64,000 nucleotides of DNA from Desulfocucumis sp964643075 (GTDB lineage Bacteria > Bacillota > Desulfotomaculia > Desulfotomaculales > Desulfocucumaceae), in assembly GCA_964643075.1 (NCBI GenBank), contig CAZXQO010000001.1:1-64000 (forward strand), read 5' to 3'. Shown here piece after piece: positions 8,517-16,967 of this stretch. The position numbers and the translations under genes were made by a program. The notes below the pieces were generated by a model. That model ran no database searches. It was not told where the DNA came from and saw only the letters and a list, made by a program, of their open reading frames with translations. How positions within the stretch are numbered: position 1 is the first letter of the stretch; each line of letters opens with the position of its first letter.

Positions 8517-9876
8517 CGTTATCCTCCCAGCCAAAACCGGCGATAGAAGCCGAATAAAGAATTGGTTCGTAGCATATCTGTTGGTAGATCCGATCATCCA
8601 ACGTTTTAAATCCATTAAAGGTTGGGCGAACATTTGCTTCTATAAACCAGTAATGCAATTTTTGGTCAATGGCAAGATCCAATCCAAATTCTGCAAAACG
8701 GAATCCTGTTCTATCCATCATTTCGCAAAATTCCATGGAAATCGAGCCAATATCTTTGCCGACTTGAATGGGATCTATTTCGGTCCCAAAGGCTAGTTGC
8801 AAAACTTCATTCAGCTCGAGGGCTCTACCTCCACTTGAAATATTTGTTATTAGCTTACCCGCTCCGGCAAGGCGGCACTCTATTCCATTGCATACCCACT
8901 TCTTCCATCTGTTTTTTTGCATAACCACCCGTATATCCCAAGGACAGCCGTTAATTCGAGGCACATCCAAAAAGCGCTGAATGATATAGTCGCATTGCAG
9001 GTACTTACCTTCATATAAATAATCCGCCAATTGTGATGTGGGAATTTTGAAGTCTGTAAACCGTCGATAATCATGAACTTCCAGATCCCCATCACGGCCT
9101 GATGTGAGGATCGAGATCCCTCTACCTCTTGAAAGTTTAGTCGGTTTCAGTATGACTTTTGAATATTTACTGAGGAATTTTGATAAGTTGTCAACGGTTA
9201 ATAATGAGGTTTCTGGCAAGTGCTTATGCAAGACATTATTTTCCTTTAATTGATTATAAAACTGCCATTTATCAAACCTTACTTCATTAAAAATTTTCCA
9301 ATTTAAAAGGTTGTTGCATTTATTGACAAAATTATTATTAGTAATAAAGCCCCTCCTATAAACCACTGATGGTAGAGGCAGTTTACCATACTGCCACCTT
9401 TGGATTCCGTAGTTGAAATATAGGCCGTAAATACACATCTCTTGCCAACTTATAGAGCATTGTCTGAAGGCGATGAAAAGGCCTCCCACTTTTTCATAAA
9501 CCCCCATAGCATATGTTAGTTCCTTCAACCGGCGATGATGATAGTAATAATGCTGATCACCAAGCAAAAAGCCAATAACCGGACCAATATTAATCGTCGT
9601 TTCGGTATAGTGCATCTGATATATGGCCGACTCTTGAATCAAAAGCTGCATAAACACATTTGGAGAAAATCGGATGGGAGCAGGATCATGAAATTGAGTT
9701 CCCATGCATTCGGGTATGGCTGAAAATACCTGCACACTGATTGTGATTTCCGTCTGGCCAAAAAACAATTGGGTCTGTGTCTTAAGTTTATCCGCGAGAC
9801 TCTCGGAAACATATATGATATTTGTGAAATGTTCAAAGGGGCGCGTATCCTCTATTTGAGCTTTTATCCATATCAT
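8488..9876 (-). CDS. YheC/YheD family ATP-grasp protein (B)
   Basis: 462 residues, with the same architecture as protein A. An N-terminal beta-rich domain includes INIGPVIGFLLGDQHYYYHH; then comes an ATP-grasp domain with VILKPTKLSRGRGISILTSG (nucleotide loop), WDIRVVMQKN, and EFGLDLAIDQKLHYWFIEAN giving the Glu and Asn metal ligands. All key ATP-grasp residues are therefore present and the protein should be catalytic. The start is 4 nt after the stop of protein C, with AAAGGGTGAG as ribosome site. The clustering of three such proteins with two Mur ligases suggests successive ATP-dependent ligations on one substrate. This is inference. Confidence 0.85.
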   Translation of the reverse strand: MIWIKAQIEDTRPFEHFTNIIYVSESLADKLKTQTQLFFGQTEITISVQVFSAIPECMGTQFHDPAPIRFSPNVFMQLLIQESAIYQMHYTETTINIGPVIGFLLGDQHYYYHHRRLKELTYAMGVYEKVGGLFIAFRQCSISWQEMCIYGLYFNYGIQRWQYGKLPLPSVVYRRGFITNNNFVNKCNNLLNWKIFNEVRFDKWQFYNQLKENNVLHKHLPETSLLTVDNLSKFLSKYSKVILKPTKLSRGRGISILTSGRDGDLEVHDYRRFTDFKIPTSQLADYLYEGKYLQCDYIIQRFLDVPRINGCPWDIRVVMQKNRWKKWVCNGIECRLAGAGKLITNISSGGRALELNEVLQLAFGTEIDPIQVGKDIGSISMEFCEMMDRTGFRFAEFGLDLAIDQKLHYWFIEANVRPTFNGFKTLDDRIYQQICYEPILYSASIAGFGWEDNDGTSIQHHS

Positions 9877-9880
9877 CTTC

Positions 9881-10936
9881 TCACCCTTTTTCGTTACTGT
9901 AATTCGCTAGAAACAGAAGATAGTGAAAAGCTTTATTTAGAAGTTTATATTGTACCGTCGGGTCCATGGAGAGATACAGGTATTGATTCTGTTCAAAACC
10001 TCCAACATAAACAAGGTAGGGACAATGGTCCTCGTCAAAAATATAATCAATTGTGCAGCTTCCCAGAAAGGGAATGTAAAAATCAAAAAATCTGCAAATT
10101 CTTAAAGAAATATCAGCCAATTTTTGTTCAATATCTTTAATTTCATTCGTTATAAAACCGTTAAGAATATTGTTTATTTTTGTACCATAAAAGTTATCTC
10201 TTGAAAATATGCAACTTTTGGCACTTATCGTTATGTTTGACCATTCGCCTCCAGCGCCCTTCTGAAGATAGACCCTGGCTTCCAGGGGTCCTTTCCCCCA
10301 ATGAAAATATTTTATACCCTTCATCAGAATATATTTTTTATTGTTTATCATTTTTTTGATATAGTCTAGAAGATCATCCTTGCTGCACATTTTTCCATTC
10401 TGGCCGAAGCAAATCATATAATGGTTTTTTCGAAATCTTTTGATAACAACAGCTTTAGGTGGATGGAATGTTTTTTTCGGTAGGAGAAACAGCGTATGGT
10501 ATTTATTATTAAGATACTCGGTAAGAGTAGATTCGTTAAATGTAGCAGAGGGTAAGAGAAATTGTTGAGAGCCTGTTAAAGTAGTTAGCATTTCAAAAAT
10601 AATGTCTTGAATAAATCGATTAATTGGATTGATAACAGTGACATTATCCATTTTCCTTAAATTTCTCATGATCCCAATTTGGTTTACGGTGTAATGCATG
10701 GCAAAATTATATATAAGAGGGGGTAATGCGGCATGTTCTTGCCTTATATCATTACTAGTTATGGTTGTACCATTAATGATCTGCTCTTTGATGTCTAAAT
10801 TTTCTAGTGTAAATAAAACGAGCCTTATTTTATATTCTTTTGAAAATTGTCTGAAATGATCAACCATTCTTTTGATAACATGTTGTTGTTTTTTGGCATC
10901 GTATATAAAGCCGAGATTAACAGTTTCGGTTTGCAC
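9881..10936 (-). CDS. YheC/YheD-like protein (C), degenerate ATP-grasp
   Basis: 351 residues with a GTG start behind AGAGGAGAACTA. The fold resembles A and B in order (VNLGFIYDAKKQQHV at the N terminus; AVVIKRFRKNHYMICFG; EARVYLQKGAGGEW; SCTIDYIFDEDHCPYLVYVG). The Gly-rich nucleotide loop is absent, and the final Glu-x-Asn metal motif is replaced by residues with no acid-amide pair. It is probably a non-catalytic homologue, perhaps a scaffold or substrate-binding partner of A and B. Family membership is less certain than for A and B and rests on position and partial motifs. Confidence 0.6.
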   Translation of the reverse strand: MQTETVNLGFIYDAKKQQHVIKRMVDHFRQFSKEYKIRLVLFTLENLDIKEQIINGTTITSNDIRQEHAALPPLIYNFAMHYTVNQIGIMRNLRKMDNVTVINPINRFIQDIIFEMLTTLTGSQQFLLPSATFNESTLTEYLNNKYHTLFLLPKKTFHPPKAVVIKRFRKNHYMICFGQNGKMCSKDDLLDYIKKMINNKKYILMKGIKYFHWGKGPLEARVYLQKGAGGEWSNITISAKSCIFSRDNFYGTKINNILNGFITNEIKDIEQKLADISLRICRFFDFYIPFLGSCTIDYIFDEDHCPYLVYVGGFEQNQYLYLSMDPTVQYKLLNKAFHYLLFLANYSNEKG

Positions 10937-10963
10937 TAGTTCTCCTCTTTCCTGTCATACATT

Positions 10964-11050
10964 GGGGACATTCCTCCGACCCTAAAGCCATTCCAATCGG
11001 GGACATTCCTCTGACCCCCAGAGCTAGGCTCTGAAGAGAGGTGTGTCCCC
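10964..11050 (-). repeat. GGGGACA-type dispersed repeat, copy a (doubled arm)
   Basis: The arms GGGGACATTCCTC at 10964 and again at 10999 face a single GTGTGTCCCC arm ending at 11050. Read on the minus strand it begins GGGGACACACCT and ends GAGGAATGTCCCC, matching the other five copies in this window. It sits between two operon genes. Confidence 0.7.
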
Positions 11051-11093
11051 TTTTCTTATTAGATTAAACACCACCTCATTAGAGATTGACACA

Positions 11094-11807
11094 TCATTGA
11101 CCCAGATTCTCAGGCATGACAATAGGCTTTTGTGGCGGTAGAACATATTGTTTGGGGATGGCCGGCCCATTATCTTCATGACCGGCAATCACTTTTCCCG
11201 GCGTCCACGAGCCTTCCGGCAAAATTCGCTGAGCTCTATAGAAACACTTACCCCACCAATATCTAAACTTGGTGTTAATACCAATTGCCGTTGGAGTACC
11301 TCTAGTCGTGCCAATCACCGCGGGGTTTCCTTTGATTTGTCCCATGTAAATTGCAACATGGCTGATGTATCTATAACCGTTGGAACGGTCTTTCCACCAG
11401 GTTAATATATCTCCGGGCAGAAGATTTTCCACCCCTTCCAGGTGCCAATATTTATTGGTTTTCATCGGATATACACATTTAACTCTAGTACCGACCTGAT
11501 CGTATTTTTTTGCGATACCTGTTAACTCAAAACCAAAATCGCCATAGACCAATTTTGTGAATCCTGAGCAATCGACGACTCCATCGGAATGGTATGAGTT
11601 GAAACCGTTGCCATATACGGTGTAGCCATGATCCATATACCATATCGCGCGTTCCAACACTTGGTCGGCAAGACTTCCCCTTATGTTTTGATACATTTCC
11701 CGGTACTGCTCCACTTTTTCCAATTCATGTTTGACGTAGCTATAATAATTTGCTTTGTATCTGTCAATTGCTTCTTCTGTTGATAAGGAGACATAAGAAA
11801 CAGACAT
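11094..11807 (-). CDS. NlpC/P60-like cysteine hydrolase
   Basis: 237 residues with no signal peptide or membrane helix. The catalytic core is DGVVDCSGFTKLVYGDFGF (Cys around residue 80) and YISHVAIYMGQ (His around 150), in the order expected for NlpC/P60 papain-like peptidases, with the Gly-Asp-Ile segment LLPGDILTWWK between them. Such enzymes cut D-Glu-gamma-meso-DAP type bonds in peptidoglycan or related amide links. Lack of export fits work on a cytoplasmic or mother-cell/forespore substrate, or non-classical incorporation in the spore coat. It lies inside the AEP/Mur/YheCD operon and could trim or cyclise a peptide product. Confidence 0.75.
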   Translation of the reverse strand: MSVSYVSLSTEEAIDRYKANYYSYVKHELEKVEQYREMYQNIRGSLADQVLERAIWYMDHGYTVYGNGFNSYHSDGVVDCSGFTKLVYGDFGFELTGIAKKYDQVGTRVKCVYPMKTNKYWHLEGVENLLPGDILTWWKDRSNGYRYISHVAIYMGQIKGNPAVIGTTRGTPTAIGINTKFRYWWGKCFYRAQRILPEGSWTPGKVIAGHEDNGPAIPKQYVLPPQKPIVMPENLGQ

Positions 11808-11852
11808 AATTTCAGATCCTTAATTTGAATTTATTGCTATGGATGATAAGAC

Positions 11853-12263
11853 TTAGCTTTCTATCAAAAAGATATGTTCATCATCATTGAAACAATTGAT
11901 TATTGTCTCCCTATAGGTTTTACGCTCAACCTTTAATAATGCCTCATCAATAGAAAAGTAGCCTGCATCTATAGCATCATCGCGTGCTATTAATTTGTCA
12001 TTGTTTACCGGCGCGCCCAGAAATGTTAACGTACAACTGCTATTTTTTACGTATTGTGTGATACCACAAAACTTGATCAATTGAATTTCGATGCCCGCTT
12101 CTTCCTTGACCTCCCTTATTGCCGCTGCTTTGACAGATTCACCATTTTCCACATAACCTCCCGGAAATTCCCAGCCCCTTTTCCAGTTCTTGATCAAAAG
12201 TATCTTTTTCTCGTTGTTCATTACGGCCACTGAGGTTGCTAATCTATGTTTTGGAATTGCCAT
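11853..12263 (-). CDS. Nudix hydrolase
   Basis: 136 residues. The Nudix box is complete: GGYVENGESVKAAAIREVKE followed by EAG (GX5EX7REUXEEXGU). The family hydrolyses nucleoside diphosphates linked to another moiety. In this operon, which should make CMP-activated aminoethylphosphonate, a nucleotide-linked phosphonate or spent nucleotide is a reasonable substrate, but this is inference. The ATG at 12263 is preferred because AGAGGAGAGAGATTA precedes it; the upstream ATG at 12293 has no such site. The repeat copy b lies between this gene and the preceding fusion gene. Confidence 0.85.
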   Translation of the reverse strand: MAIPKHRLATSVAVMNNEKKILLIKNWKRGWEFPGGYVENGESVKAAAIREVKEEAGIEIQLIKFCGITQYVKNSSCTLTFLGAPVNNDKLIARDDAIDAGYFSIDEALLKVERKTYRETIINCFNDDEHIFLIES

Positions 12264-12285
12264 TAATCTCTCTCCTCTAAGGTAA

Positions 12286-12351
12286 GGGGACACACCTTCT
12301 GGCGCTGGTATAAAAACTTACTTCTTAACAAGTTCGAGAAGGAATGTCCCC
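12286..12351 (+). repeat. GGGGACA-type dispersed repeat, copy b
   Basis: A 66-bp unit beginning GGGGACACACCTTCTGGCGC and ending GAGAAGGAATGTCCCC, with an A/T-rich centre. It lies between two operon genes. Confidence 0.75.
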
Positions 12352-14196
12352 AATTGAATAATAACTAATACTTATTAGATACTGCTTAAGTAAACTCACA
12401 AATAATTTCATGTCATCGTGGGTAATATCCCCTATATTGGCAACTCTAAAGGTATTCTTAGCGTCAAGCTTTCCTGGGTAAATGGTATACCCGTAGCGAT
12501 AGAAATAATCATGCATCTCCTCAAAATCATAGTTGGGGGTGTTAGGCTCAATAATTGCTGTTATAATTCGGGAATGATGTTCTTTCTTTACCAGATGGGT
12601 TAAACCAAGCCGTGTGATGCCGTCGATCAAAACTTCCCATGCTTCTGAGTATCTGCTATACCTTTCTTTTATACCTTCCAGACGTGTCTCTATAATAGCT
12701 TGCTTTAGAGCATAAAGTGTCTGTACCGGCGGGGTGAAGCGCATCTGCTTGGTGTCTATAAAATATTTATACTGTTCGTAAAGATGAAGATAGAAATTTT
12801 GAGGTTTCAGGCATCCGGTCGTTTCTAATTGTGCCTTATTGGCAATTACTAACCCGACACCAGCCATTCCTTGAATATTTTTATTGGAAGAAGCTGCAAG
12901 ATAACTAATATTCATTACGTTCATATCAATCGGGATCGCTCCATAGGAGCTCACGGCATCGACGATCATGTAAACATGATATTTTTTACATAGCTGACCT
13001 ATCGATCCAATATCATTCAGAAGACCTGTTGTTGTTTCGTTATGTACGACGGCCAGGTACGAGATTTTACGTATGGAATTTTGAATGATATCTTCCAGCG
13101 AGGCAAGATCCAGGGCTTCGTCAGGAGCACTTTGATATTCTAGATACTTTAATCCATACACCTCCGCAATCTGGCACATTCTTCTTCCATATACACCGTT
13201 ATTGATGATGAGCACTGTATCTTCACCGATAACTGAGCTCAAAATCGACTCAACGACTGCGGTACCGGATCCCCCGAACAATACGGCAGTATATTCCTCT
13301 GGATCTGCAACAAATCTCGTGAGTTCGGTGGAAATAAACTGCATTATATCACCAAACTCTCTTTCTCTTGGACAAATGTCAGGTACGACTTGTGCGTATT
13401 TTACTGTATCCGTCGTTGTCGCAGGGCCCGGGTTGAGTAAGATATTCCTTTTAACTGGAGGGTAAGTCTTTTCCTTTGCTTTAATGATGGGATATATATA
13501 ATGCTTTGCCCGCAACAAATGATTCTTATCATCTATTTCACACCAGGCAAAATTCCTTAACTTTTGAACGTATATTTTAATGTTTTTAGAAATGCCGACA
13601 AGAGTATCTTCATAATTGAGCTTGGAGCTATCATACTGACTAGACGTGGCATAGTGGCACATCGCTTGAAAGGTGTTATATGATATTTTCGTAATACCTA
13701 CTAATTCGGCATAGATATTGCTAAGTTTGTTTCTGTTTTTCGACATATTGACCAGCAGATGAAATTCATCGGTTTCTATAAACACTTCATCCTTTGAACC
13801 TGTCAACTCACTTGCCAAAATCACGTTTCGTTCTTTATGCTTGATTAATAATTCCAAAGGATTTTTTTCATAGATCAGGTCGCACTCAAGAAGGAGAATA
13901 TCATCTGAAATATGGTCCTTCAAATTGTAAAGGGTATACATGCTACCTGTTTTCTCGTATTCGTCATTACGGACACATTCAATTTGCGGGTATTGCAAGG
14001 CCAAACGCTCATACGCTTCGGCCAAATAGCCTGTTCCAATGACAATCCGATCGATACCCATCTCAATTAATTTGCAAATAGACTGCTCTATAATAGGCTT
14101 TTCATCAATTACTAACATGCCTTTAGGCTGATCTTTTGTTATTTCACGCAGCCGTGTGCCCATTCCAGCCGCCAAAATCACTGCAGTTTTAACCAT
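12325..14196 (-). CDS. pntC: AEP cytidylyltransferase-AEP transaminase fusion (PntC-PhnW type)
   Basis: 623 residues, two enzymes in one chain. Residues ~1-235 are a nucleotidyltransferase with an intact pyrophosphorylase loop, VILAAGMGTRLREI and DQPKGMLVIDEKP, and an acidic site in LLLECDLIYEKNP. Residues ~250-610 are a class V PLP aminotransferase of the PhnW type: NILLNPGPATTTDTVKYAQ, VVHNETTTGLLNDIGSI, and a Schiff-base Lys in AASSNKNIQGMAGVG. PhnW makes or consumes 2-aminoethylphosphonate from phosphonoacetaldehyde; next to PEP mutase it should run in the synthetic direction. The cytidylyltransferase would give CMP-AEP. The same fusion order is known for Treponema PntC. It overlaps the decarboxylase stop by 8 nt. 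Confidence 0.85.
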   Translation of the reverse strand: MVKTAVILAAGMGTRLREITKDQPKGMLVIDEKPIIEQSICKLIEMGIDRIVIGTGYLAEAYERLALQYPQIECVRNDEYEKTGSMYTLYNLKDHISDDILLLECDLIYEKNPLELLIKHKERNVILASELTGSKDEVFIETDEFHLLVNMSKNRNKLSNIYAELVGITKISYNTFQAMCHYATSSQYDSSKLNYEDTLVGISKNIKIYVQKLRNFAWCEIDDKNHLLRAKHYIYPIIKAKEKTYPPVKRNILLNPGPATTTDTVKYAQVVPDICPREREFGDIMQFISTELTRFVADPEEYTAVLFGGSGTAVVESILSSVIGEDTVLIINNGVYGRRMCQIAEVYGLKYLEYQSAPDEALDLASLEDIIQNSIRKISYLAVVHNETTTGLLNDIGSIGQLCKKYHVYMIVDAVSSYGAIPIDMNVMNISYLAASSNKNIQGMAGVGLVIANKAQLETTGCLKPQNFYLHLYEQYKYFIDTKQMRFTPPVQTLYALKQAIIETRLEGIKERYSRYSEAWEVLIDGITRLGLTHLVKKEHHSRIITAIIEPNTPNYDFEEMHDYFYRYGYTIYPGKLDAKNTFRVANIGDITHDDMKLFVSLLKQYLISISYYSIGDIPSRTC

Positions 14197-15328
14197 CGAG
14201 AAACACCTTCAGTCTTTCTTTTACTTCATGGGGCTTCATTTTCGGCCTGCCAAGACCATCTAAAGATCCCTTCGCAATTTTCAAGTATAGAAAGGTCAGA
14301 TTCTTTTCTCGTTTCCAATCCTTGATATGGGATTCCAATTCTACAAGGTTATGAACATAAATGGATTTCGTATAGCCGCAAGCGGCTGCAATCTCTACAA
14401 AGTTTATATTATGCGATACGGTACTCTGTCCTCCTGTAGACTCATGCATGTTATTATCCAGCAGAATATGCAACATATTAGGTGGGCCATAGTAGCCATT
14501 CGTAGCCAAGTTGCCCATGCGCATGAGCAGGGCTCCGTCGCCTTCGATGACGACGATGTCCTTATCTTTTTTGGTCAGCGCAAGTCCAAGTCCCAGAGAA
14601 CTTACACAACCCATGGAACCCACCATGTAAAGATTATTCGAGCTATCTTCAATCTCGTACAGTTCCCGCCCAGTTTTTCCGGTTGTAGTCAGTTGGACTG
14701 TTTTGACATCCTTTAATGAATTAATTAGGCGCAATGTTTCAAATCGCTTCGGAAACTGGTCAGCTTTAGTTCTCCCGCTTTTAAACATATTTTTGCTTAA
14801 TCTTTTTTGGGAGTCAGTCAATTGCTCTTTTTCAAACGTATCTTTTTTGACAACAAAGAAAAAGGGCTGTTTAGATTCGATACATGAATAAGCCTGCAGG
14901 AGTTGTTTTTTTACCTCATCAAAATCGGTAGATAAATATTCCCATTGAATTTCTAACAAATCCAGCATTTGCGTTGTGATGCGGCCTATCAGCTGGTGCT
15001 GCGGTTCATCAGGGATTCCGGGTTCACCTCTTAAGCCGACAAAACCAAGTACAGGAAGTTCGAAAGGATAATTTAGAGATACTAATGGAGATACGGCGTT
15101 CGTTAAGCCTGAATTTTGCATTAGAACCACCGGCTTTTTCCCTGCAAGGAAGGCCCCTGCAGCAATCGCAACTGCTTCACCCTCATTGGTTGCCGCCAAG
15201 TAGTTACAATAATTAGTTGCATAATTAATTAGATTTTTCAGAAAAGAGCAAGGCACCCCGCTGTAAAAATCGAATCCCAGCTTTTTTAATTCTTCGCCGA
15301 AACTTTTAGTGCTGATCAAATAAATCAC
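14189..15328 (-). CDS. ppd: Phosphonopyruvate decarboxylase
   Basis: About 379 residues; ThDP-dependent and homologous to Ppd/AepY. The N-terminal pyrimidine-binding half has GFDFYSGVPCSFLKNLINYA and ATNEGEAVAIAAGAFLAGKK (catalytic Glu). The pyrophosphate half has VVIEGDGALLMRMGNLATNG with the GDG...N metal motif. It turns phosphonopyruvate into phosphonoacetaldehyde and CO2, which pulls the unfavourable PEP mutase reaction forward. The start is uncertain: GTG at 15328 or TTG at 15319, both inside the 3' end of the mutase gene (stop at 15306). The overlap implies coupled translation, and the downstream fusion gene also overlaps by 8 nt. Confidence 0.9.
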   Translation of the reverse strand: MIYLISTKSFGEELKKLGFDFYSGVPCSFLKNLINYATNYCNYLAATNEGEAVAIAAGAFLAGKKPVVLMQNSGLTNAVSPLVSLNYPFELPVLGFVGLRGEPGIPDEPQHQLIGRITTQMLDLLEIQWEYLSTDFDEVKKQLLQAYSCIESKQPFFFVVKKDTFEKEQLTDSQKRLSKNMFKSGRTKADQFPKRFETLRLINSLKDVKTVQLTTTGKTGRELYEIEDSSNNLYMVGSMGCVSSLGLGLALTKKDKDIVVIEGDGALLMRMGNLATNGYYGPPNMLHILLDNNMHESTGGQSTVSHNINFVEIAAACGYTKSIYVHNLVELESHIKDWKREKNLTFLYLKIAKGSLDGLGRPKMKPHEVKERLKVFLDG

Positions 15329-16910
15329 CAGCCTTTTCCAGGTCCCGGATGGTATCAATATCCAGCCAGGAGCCCTTGATATATTTGACCCCTAAAGGAT
15401 ACGAAGTACTGATGTAATTGAAAAGGTCCGCCATCGCCAATTTTTTGAAGTCTGCTCTTTTCGACAATTCTGTTATAGCTTTTTTTACTATGTCGGAACC
15501 GTTTTTTGTCACCTTCCAGAGACCGATAAATTCACCATGGATTTCTTCTGCTTTCAAGTTCTCAGACATTTTGACAAATTTCACGGTACTGGAGTAAAGT
15601 TTCCTGGAATAGGGAATGTTGGTGGATACGAAGTCTTTATTATTACCAACAGTTTCGACATCAGCATCTACAATTAGGGTAATGTCACTCATATCATTAA
15701 GGAGATCGTTGAGGATATAATTTTTGAAAATTATATCCCCATAGCTTATAACGGTATTCTCCTTAATATGTTCCCTGGCAAGATACAGTGAGTAGAGTTC
15801 TTTCGATTCCGCAAAAAGATCATTGTCAATAACTGAGAAATTCGCTGCAGTAACCTTGTCTTTAGCATAGCCTCTTACTACGCAAATATCTTTGATGCCT
15901 ATCTTATTAAATTCATCAATCTGGGTCGTCAGCAACGATCTTCCTCCGATTTCAAGTAGCGTCTTCGGAACTTCTGCAGTTAGCTCCTCCATATCGCCGC
16001 GGCTGGCCGCCAATATTATTACATTTATTTTTTTCCCGGAGACCGGGAGATATTTTTTCTCCGCTTGCTTCAATTCATTTGCTCCCTGGAGCCTGAATAC
16101 TTCGTCTACGGAAACGACATAAGGTTCTATATTAATGAGACTCTGTTCTTGTCGGATTTGTTGTGTAGTTTTTTGCATTACTGTAATCGCTGCTCTCAGA
16201 TTATGATTGGCCCAAATTACGAGACTGGCACCCGATTCTATAAACTTTTGCGTTGGAACAGAATAATATTTTGTGGGAACAAGAACAACGGGTAGCCTCC
16301 CTCCCCACTCTTTCATGAACGCTTGAATTTCAGCATCATCGCTTCTTTTGCTGTGAATCAGGATAGCATCAGTTCCCGCTTGCTGATAGGCTTCGGCGCG
16401 ACGAAGGGCTTCTCCCAGCCCCCAGCCGGCTATAAAGGCTTCCACCCTGGAAACGACAACGAAATCATCATCGGTCTGGCTGTCTTTCATCGATTTAATT
16501 TTTCCGCAAAATTCTTCGATGTTTGCAAGTGGCTGTGCTTCCCCGCTGATAAAAGAATTTGTTTTGGGAAATAATTTATCCTCGATACAGACTCCAGCGA
16601 TCTGTCTTGATTCCAATTTTTTTACAAGCCGTCTGGCGTTGTTGAAGTTTCCGTAACCGGTATCGCCATCCAGCAAAATCGGTATGGATGTGGCGTCACT
16701 CATAAACTCTAAGACTTCTAGTATTTGTGTCCATGAAGCTTCGTTATTATCTCTTACTCCCATCGAGGCAGATATTGAAAGTCCGCTGCCCCAAATGCCT
16801 TTGAACCCAGCTTCTTCCACAATTTTCGCTGTTAAACCGTTATGAGCCTCCATAATAAACTCCAAGTGGTCAGAAATGATAAGACTTCTTAATTGAGTTG
16901 TTTTTTTCAA
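15306..16910 (-). CDS. pepM: PEP mutase fused to a nucleotidyltransferase-like domain
   Basis: 534 residues. Residues ~1-290 are phosphoenolpyruvate phosphomutase with the diagnostic EDKLFPKTNSF loop, LLDGDTGYGN metal site and HLEFIMEAHNGL near the N terminus. This enzyme makes the C-P bond: PEP to phosphonopyruvate. Residues ~300-534 form a sugar-nucleotidyltransferase-like domain (VIILAASRGDMEELTAEVPK, then VVRGYAKDKV and LIVDADVE), but its loop lacks the usual GxGxR, so activity is doubtful. I chose the TTG at 16910 because AGAAGGGG lies 6 nt before it and family members begin there; a TTG at 16949 is also open. Confidence 0.9.
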   Translation of the reverse strand: MKKTTQLRSLIISDHLEFIMEAHNGLTAKIVEEAGFKGIWGSGLSISASMGVRDNNEASWTQILEVLEFMSDATSIPILLDGDTGYGNFNNARRLVKKLESRQIAGVCIEDKLFPKTNSFISGEAQPLANIEEFCGKIKSMKDSQTDDDFVVVSRVEAFIAGWGLGEALRRAEAYQQAGTDAILIHSKRSDDAEIQAFMKEWGGRLPVVLVPTKYYSVPTQKFIESGASLVIWANHNLRAAITVMQKTTQQIRQEQSLINIEPYVVSVDEVFRLQGANELKQAEKKYLPVSGKKINVIILAASRGDMEELTAEVPKTLLEIGGRSLLTTQIDEFNKIGIKDICVVRGYAKDKVTAANFSVIDNDLFAESKELYSLYLAREHIKENTVISYGDIIFKNYILNDLLNDMSDITLIVDADVETVGNNKDFVSTNIPYSRKLYSSTVKFVKMSENLKAEEIHGEFIGLWKVTKNGSDIVKKAITELSKRADFKKLAMADLFNYISTSYPLGVKYIKGSWLDIDTIRDLEKAGDLFDQH

Positions 16911-16967
16911 TGATGTCCCCTTCTTCTTAATATTTCTTTTATTCCTCAAGCTGATATAAGATTTATG

